This document shows positions 58,471 to 64,000 of a DNA stretch of 64,000 nt, one piece after another; the first letter of the stretch is position 1; the number at the start of each line of letters is the position of its first letter. This stretch comes from Oryza sativa Japonica Group. Taxonomy: Eukaryota > Streptophyta > Magnoliopsida > Poales > Poaceae. Under the pieces are notes generated by a model. That model ran no database searches, was not told the DNA's origin, and saw only the letters and a list, made by a program, of their open reading frames with translations. A program made the position numbers and the translations under genes. The stretch covers positions 24,762,001 to 24,826,000 of the forward strand of contig NC_089043.1 of NCBI RefSeq assembly GCF_034140825.1, written 5' to 3'.

Positions 58471-61400
58471 GGAAGCCATGGGAGAGGAGAACAGCTGGTG
58501 ACAACAATATTTGGGGGTTAAACTATGGTTTCCTTGGGCATGGGCGTGTGGGGCTTTCAGTGTTGGGGAAAAGGGGACGCTGCTGCTGCTGCTTTGGTGC
58601 TAAGCTTGGTGACGTAGTAGGGGTGATGGTTAGGGGCCCACCTGCTCGGCTCTTGGAGACATGTACAGCGATATTTTCTGTTTGCAACCACGAAAAGAAT
58701 CAAAATTCTTGTTAAATTTGTAGTATGACCATGCTCGGAGGAGCCAGAGATATTGATAAACGAACCTGTGAGCAGGGTTTACCTTTTCGAATTCGAGGTA
58801 AACACAGACCTGACCAAAAACCAGTAAAAACGATGAATTTCAGTTAGCACCGTATGAAAATCGGCTAATACCGACCGGTTTTCATAAACCGAGACCTAGC
58901 GGTTTCATGAAAATCGATCGGTTTTGGCAAAATTCTGTTTTTAGATTATCAAATTCTGTTAAAATCGAACATGGTTATCATTGGTTTTATTTTTTACTTT
59001 TTAGAAGTTTCGAACCTTTAAAAATTAGACCGTGTAGTTTTTAGAGTTTATTGACTTGTTGAGTTTTATTTTTTATAATTTTTATAAGTCCCGTCGAACA
59101 CTGCCACTGTACTCCTCTACGGCCCATCCGCCGCCTAATCTTTATTGTCATTGCTATTCTAAAAATCGAACATAACTATCGTTGGAATTCATTTTTTATT
59201 TTCTAGAAGTCCCGCCAACCGTTGGTGACTCTACAACTGTACTCCTATACACCCCACCCGCTGCTTTTTCTTTTTATTGTCATTGAGATTTTAAAAATCG
59301 AATATGATTATCAATGATGTTTATTTCTTTTTTACTTTCTAGAAGTCCCAGTAACTGCATTACCAGTTTGCTTCATGGCCTGCTATAACAAAATGGAGAA
59401 AATGCCACTCGCTTATTTTATTTTGTTTTTGTCAGAGTTTAGTGATGTGGGCGTTTAAGTTTAGATTGAGGGATACACATATAATGAAAATAAATAAATT
59501 ATATGTAACAAAATTTCTAGATTGGGTTTCTAAGTATTCCCCTCGTTTCATGTAGCTTCGCGCCGTCCTCTTCCTAAATTTTATAGCAGTTTTATTTGAT
59601 AATTCAGATGAAAAATATCCAAATTGCTCAGGGGAGTTTCCATTTACAGCAGTCTATATTTGAAATCATGCGGCATAAAACTTAACCGTAGGAGTAGTCT
59701 CTATAAGCTTCATCGTTTGTTTTGCAGCTTCTAAACCGTTGCAAAAATTAATTTTAAAACTGCTAATTTTAGGGTTACATCGTGGACTTATATAACTAGA
59801 GACATATATTAAAGATTTATTCACACGCTATTTTCTTATTGCTTATAAGCCACTATGTAGATAAAACAATTCGCCGGTTTCATCCCAGCCAAAAGCTACT
59901 ACTTCGGCATGAAGGACCTCATCTTTTCGCTTATATTTATACTTATCAGACAAAATTTTAATTTCCAATTTTAAATTTAAAGCTGATTTTAAAGTTTTTT
60001 CATCGAAGCTTATTTTTCAGACTTTATTTTTAGATCAATAAAAACACATATATAAAAAGTTTTATTTATAAATTATTTTTTGTTTGTAAATATGTTATTT
60101 CGCTTGTTCCACGAATAAGCGAAACGATGGGGCCGTTCCACTGCCACTCCACACCCTTTCCACATGAGCTGACACAGTCGCCCAACAGTTCCAACTTCCA
60201 AACAAACGGGACACAGTACTACTATACCCCTAAACTAAAATACCACACATGCTCCAAACCCTGAAAAGAAAGATTTCCCCATACCAGGTGCGCCACAACC
60301 CCCGGAAAAGAGAAAACCAGCGACAGCCGTTCCGTTAGCCGTATCCAGCGCCGCAGTTGCGCCCGCCCGATTCCACCCCCCTTCCTTTCCCCCCCAAATC
60401 CCCAATCCCCCGGGACCCGCATCCGCAACCAGTTTCCGCATGCCGTCGCGCTCCCGCACCGCACGCGACAGCGACGCGGCCACACACCACCACGAGAAGA
60501 ATATCCCCCATCCGTAGCCTCACGCCACAGCAGCAGCGGCGCGTGCGTGTTGGCGCCCACCTGCGGCCGGTTTCTGCCTGCTTGGCCCTTCGGGGTTTCA
60601 GGGAGGCGAACACCGCGAATACTTGCGATATTTTCTGCGGCAACGAGGGCAGCTTCCTTCGCCTTCGATCTGGGAGAGCGATGTTTTTTTTTTTCCTTTG
60701 TTGCGCTGCAAACGGGTGGCTACAGCTAAGCTAAGCCGCTAGTTGCTTCCTGCTTGCTCACCGTGCTCTGTACCGTAGTAAATAAATCGATGTGTTCGTG
60801 ACGTATTGAGATGTGTCATTTTCTGTTTCCTCGACAAGTTGCAAAAATTGGTGTGGGATTGTGGCCCTGGTGCTCCGGTGTGAGTTCACCCCCTAAATTT
60901 TTGGAGAGCTCAGGTAACAAAGGGGGGCAGTTTGGATAGTGCCAAGAGTCAAAAGGTAAATAAATAGCTTTGCGAACTTGTGGGAATACAAGTGAATGAC
61001 CCACTGGGACATGTTGAGGGCTTTTTTATTTGATTGAATTTTGCCAGGACCGTTGAAAGGTGAAGCCTGTACAAAGTTTACGGAGTTAAGGCAGGCACCG
61101 CAGGTCAAACCAAATACAAGTAGCAAGAAATCATTGGCAAAGCAAGTTATCTAGAGCTGGGGCTTTTGACTTTGACCCGGTTCATTTTTTGTGTTTGACC
61201 TGTAATGTACAGTACAGGGATTGCATTGCGGGAGCATTCACCAAAAGGTGTGGCCAAAACCAGAACAAATCTTTTCAAGTGAAATTGCTTGAGAGAGATC
61301 CACGGTCAATTGCACTCGAATGCATAGGTTACCCAGTACGAACATCATTGACAAAACCAGGTTTTTTTTCACTGTCGTTAACACTGTAACCTAAGTACTG

Positions 61401-61663
61401 TACCATCCAATCTCTCGTCACTGTAGTTCTCGTGCAGAAACAATACTGTCAAGAAACTGTTTCTACACGAGGACGGCTCGCAGATGCTAAAAAAAAATCT
61501 ACAGTACTATTTTGGGAAGTCAATGACTCAAATGAAGATGCTCTGTGTTTTGCAACTTGTTCCATCACATTACCGAAAGTAGTGTCCGTACAGTACCAAA
61601 ATTTTGGCATCGGAAGCCAGAAAAGAGAGAAAAAAGAGGCAAAATTGTACAGTTGATTGAGCT

Positions 61664-62380
61664 CTAGTAGCTCCAGAGTGGGACGTCGGCGAGGATGGCG
61701 TCACCGTCGTCGCCGAGCGCCGCCGATGGTGGCTCCATGAGCATCCCCTGCGCCAAGCTCGCGTAGTACAGGTCCCAGCCCATGTCACTCAGGACGTCCA
61801 GTTCGAACGCCAGGTCGCTGGCCGGGGAGGAGGACTCGTCGCCGTCGGTGGCGGCGGACTCCTCGTCGTCGTCGGTGCGTGGGGTGGACGGCGTCGTCGA
61901 GGACGACGACGTGGCGGACAGCGCGTCGTCGGCGAGGCGGCGCCGGAAGAAGTCCTCGACGGCCTCGGCGACGGCGTGGCGGACGTCGGCGAGGGTGCGG
62001 TAGGAGCGCGGCACGGCGAGGAGCCACGCGGAGTCGGCGAAGTTGAGGCAGCATGCTCCCCCGCCGCCGCCGCCGCCGGCGTTGATGGCGAGCATGGCGG
62101 CGTCGTGCGCGCGCGCCGCGCCCTCGGCGGTGTCGAACGTGCCGAGCCAGAGCCTGCAGCCGCGCCGCCCGGGCACCCGCACCTCGCACACCCACCTCCC
62201 GGCATTGCCCCTCCGCCGCACGCCGCGGAACACCGGGTGCCTCGTCTCCCTGAACTTGGTCCGCCCCGCCGGCCTCTTCGGCGGCGCCGTCCACACCGTC
62301 TGGTGCTGCCGCTCCGCCGACGCCGAGCTGCACGGCGACCCCGACGACTCGCCGCTCATCTCCTGCTTGATCCCGCACAT
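61664..62380 (-). CDS. DREB1A: CBF/DREB1 AP2-ERF transcription factor DREB1A
   Basis: A 238-aa, intronless CBF-type activator of cold-responsive genes through DRE/CRT elements. After [11 protein letters not shown] and a Ser-rich stretch comes [16 protein letters not shown], then the AP2 domain ([37 protein letters not shown]) with a Gly run before [10 protein letters not shown]. An Asp/Ser-rich activation region follows and the protein ends in LWSY. The AP2 domain starts FRGV rather than the YRGV of its neighbours. The start is the first ATG after the TATA box. It matches rice OsDREB1A, the best-studied member of the trio, in length and sequence. Confidence 0.97.
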   Translation of the reverse strand: MCGIKQEMSGESSGSPCSSASAERQHQTVWTAPPKRPAGRTKFRETRHPVFRGVRRRGNAGRWVCEVRVPGRRGCRLWLGTFDTAEGAARAHDAAMLAINAGGGGGGGACCLNFADSAWLLAVPRSYRTLADVRHAVAEAVEDFFRRRLADDALSATSSSSTTPSTPRTDDDEESAATDGDESSSPASDLAFELDVLSDMGWDLYYASLAQGMLMEPPSAALGDDGDAILADVPLWSY

Positions 62381-64000
62381 CTTCGGATTTGTGTGTGTGT
62401 TTCTGCTTGCTCCTGATTCCTGAACTGTATTTGCTCTGCTCGAGTGTGGTAATGGCGATGGGAGAAGAGCGGTTTTGGGGCCTCGTATTTATAGGTGGTG
62501 GCGCGCAGCGGCGAGTGAGAGGACACAGGCTGGATTTGGGGGGATGAATCTGGCTAAGAAACAGTGGGACTTCGAGAGTGACCGGGTGATTTCTTTATTG
62601 GACTCTCTTTTTTTTTTTGGTTTAATTGGGTTGGATTTGGACCAGTCTAGCTTGTCTTTTTGCTTCCTCTAATCGCAACTGTGTTGTGTTGTGTTGCCTC
62701 TTTTGCTTTGCCTTCTTGGTTAATTAAAGAAAGAGGCGGCCTTTGCCAATTTGGATGCTTTGGTTCAGTGAGGCACAAGGGAACTTTAGCTTGTGTTTTT
62801 GGGGGGATTTATGGTGGTCGGTTGCATTAAGATAATCTTACTCCCGGGGCTTCATACCAATCCAGTGGATCGCGAGATTGATTTGTGTTGAGTATATAAA
62901 TTGGAATGCTTCATCAGTTAAGCTTAGTGATCTATGGCACGTGGGAGCATGGGTGTCCGTGGATCTCCATAATTCGGCTCGTCATTTGTGACGTTTTTGC
63001 TGGGCAAGCTGACGTCGACTCACGGTTTTGGTTATGATTCTGCAGATGTTTTGTGATGCCTTTGCCACGCTGGTCTACCGGATATAGAAACTTGACTCTT
63101 GTCATTTTTCGCCTGGAAGTCAGGATTCGAGCTTGTTTAGTTTGATACCTCATCAAAAAATTGTAAGTACTATAACTTAAAACCTAGGTAAATTTTGACA
63201 ACCAATTCTTTAGCGGAGTAAAATAATATCTGGTTTAATACCAAATAAGAAGCTAAAACCTTAATTATAATCTAGAAAGTACCAAGTTAAACACGGGGAA
63301 TGCCAATGTTTGGCTTTCGAACCAAAACCAGCATATATACTATTCAAGCTACTAAATTATTGGTATGACACATTTTTGACACATGGTTTCATTTCTAGCG
63401 GCCCAAACACAAAACATGATTTAAAATCTGGAGTACTACTACGTATAGTATCTCACTAGAAATGCTACAAGTTTAAACATCCTAATTCGGTATCCCGGTC
63501 AAAGTTTAAAGGAAATTCAAACCTCAATTCAAATTCTCAATAAAACCTCTCCAAATTTCAGCGGTTCTCTTCTCACCAGTAATCGAGCGACGAGAGCACG
63601 ATCGTCGTGGAGACCATCCGGAAGTGGTATTCGGTGACCATCCGGTTTTAGAAAACGTGGGCGACGTTTTCACGCACCTAGCACTAGCAGCATCAATCAC
63701 CTCATCATCAAACCAGCCATTCAAACACAAGCAAAGCAACGGTGAAACAACCAGCTTCCCGTTCCACAGGAACCCCCATCCCCACCCAGCGACAACGACG
63801 GGAGTGATGAGAGGAGCCGCGAGACCCAAAAACCGCGGGCCAAACCCCAAACCAACCCCCGGTATCGCGAAAAGCGGCCGCCGCAGCATCAGGGAAGCTG
63901 CATACCATGCACCTCACCACAACACCGCGTGCTCCGCGAATGCGTCGCACCTCGCCTCGCCCACTTGTGCGCCGCAGCCTTTGCTCCCGGACAAAACGCT
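62381..64000. other. DREB1A promoter and right flank
   Basis: The first ~500 bases are the DREB1A upstream region, with T-rich runs and a TGTTGTGTTGTGTTG stretch. From 63130 the DNA is AT-rich and MITE-like. 63700-64000 becomes GC-rich, which may be the edge of a further gene outside the window, but no frame there can be assigned. Confidence 0.55.
62486..62493 (-). promoter_or_regulatory. TATA box of DREB1A
   Basis: TATAAATA on the minus strand, 106 bp before the ATG, within ACCTATAAATA identical to the DREB1B core promoter. No CCGCGT is seen near it, unlike the other two. Confidence 0.75.

Larger units (their letters stand above)
58326..61663. other. DREB1H-DREB1A spacer
   Basis: 3.3 kb without a gene I can support. 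58780-58960 is built of CGGTTTT/AAAACCG-type words and 58970-59350 contains a loosely repeated ~120-bp unit around TTTTTACTTTCTAGAAGTCCC. 59930-60130 resembles a MITE ending ATAAGCGAAACGATGGGGCC. 60350-60660 is GC-rich with open frames on both strands but no domain. The right end is the DREB1A 3' UTR. Confidence 0.6.

Noticed and set aside
60222-60734. Open frames in a GC-rich patch between DREB1H and DREB1A
   Set aside because: Several short frames on both strands of similar length, none with a recognisable domain; could be a non-coding transcript but nothing supports it.
63524-63950. 121-aa and 80-aa minus-strand frames at the right edge
   Set aside because: Not recognisable, and probably UTR or promoter of a gene beyond the window.

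Overview
The window is plant nuclear DNA, almost certainly rice (Oryza sativa, long arm of chromosome 9) or a very close relative. GT-AG introns, GC-rich 5' exons, dense MITEs and the gene order (helicase RH7, fucosidase, KCS, TCP factor, HMG-CoA synthase, GET3, SPX-MFS, GEN-L, then DREB1B/1H/1A) all point there. Gene names come from recognising the proteins; no database was searched. I built the exon models by hand from splice sites and reading phase. Every model below stays in frame from ATG to stop.

Layout. 1-5 kb: DEAD-box RNA helicase RH7 (+, 14 exons). 5-9 kb: a ~113-bp tandem array with a hAT-like insertion, then a GH29 alpha-L-fucosidase (-, 3 exons). 9-15.5 kb: gene-free, with a SINE-like piece, Stowaway MITE, 21-bp palindromic satellite and a 649-bp hAT element. 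15.6-17.0 kb: an intronless 3-ketoacyl-CoA synthase in which the catalytic His is replaced. 17-22 kb: intergenic repeats. 22.1-23.2 kb: intronless class I TCP factor (-). 25.7-29.0 kb: HMG-CoA synthase (+, 12 exons), convergent with GET3 (-, 7 exons, 30.1-33.2 kb). 35.0-45.9 kb: SPX-MFS vacuolar phosphate transporter (-, 9 exons), whose last intron carries a full-length but decayed L1-type LINE in antisense. 48.2-51.8 kb: Holliday-junction/flap endonuclease GEN-like 1 (+, 8 exons). 53.6-62.4 kb: three intronless CBF/DREB1 cold-response factors in tandem on the minus strand.

The genes are mostly unrelated housekeeping or regulatory functions: ribosome biogenesis, glycan trimming, fatty-acid elongation, mevalonate synthesis, tail-anchored protein insertion, phosphate storage and DNA repair. 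The DREB1 genes are the only functional cluster. I see no LTR retrotransposon, tRNA or rRNA gene. I found no wholly new system. The most notable points are the KCS with an altered active site, an interleaved inverted duplication that includes an SPX-MFS splice acceptor, and shared core-promoter elements in the DREB1 cluster.
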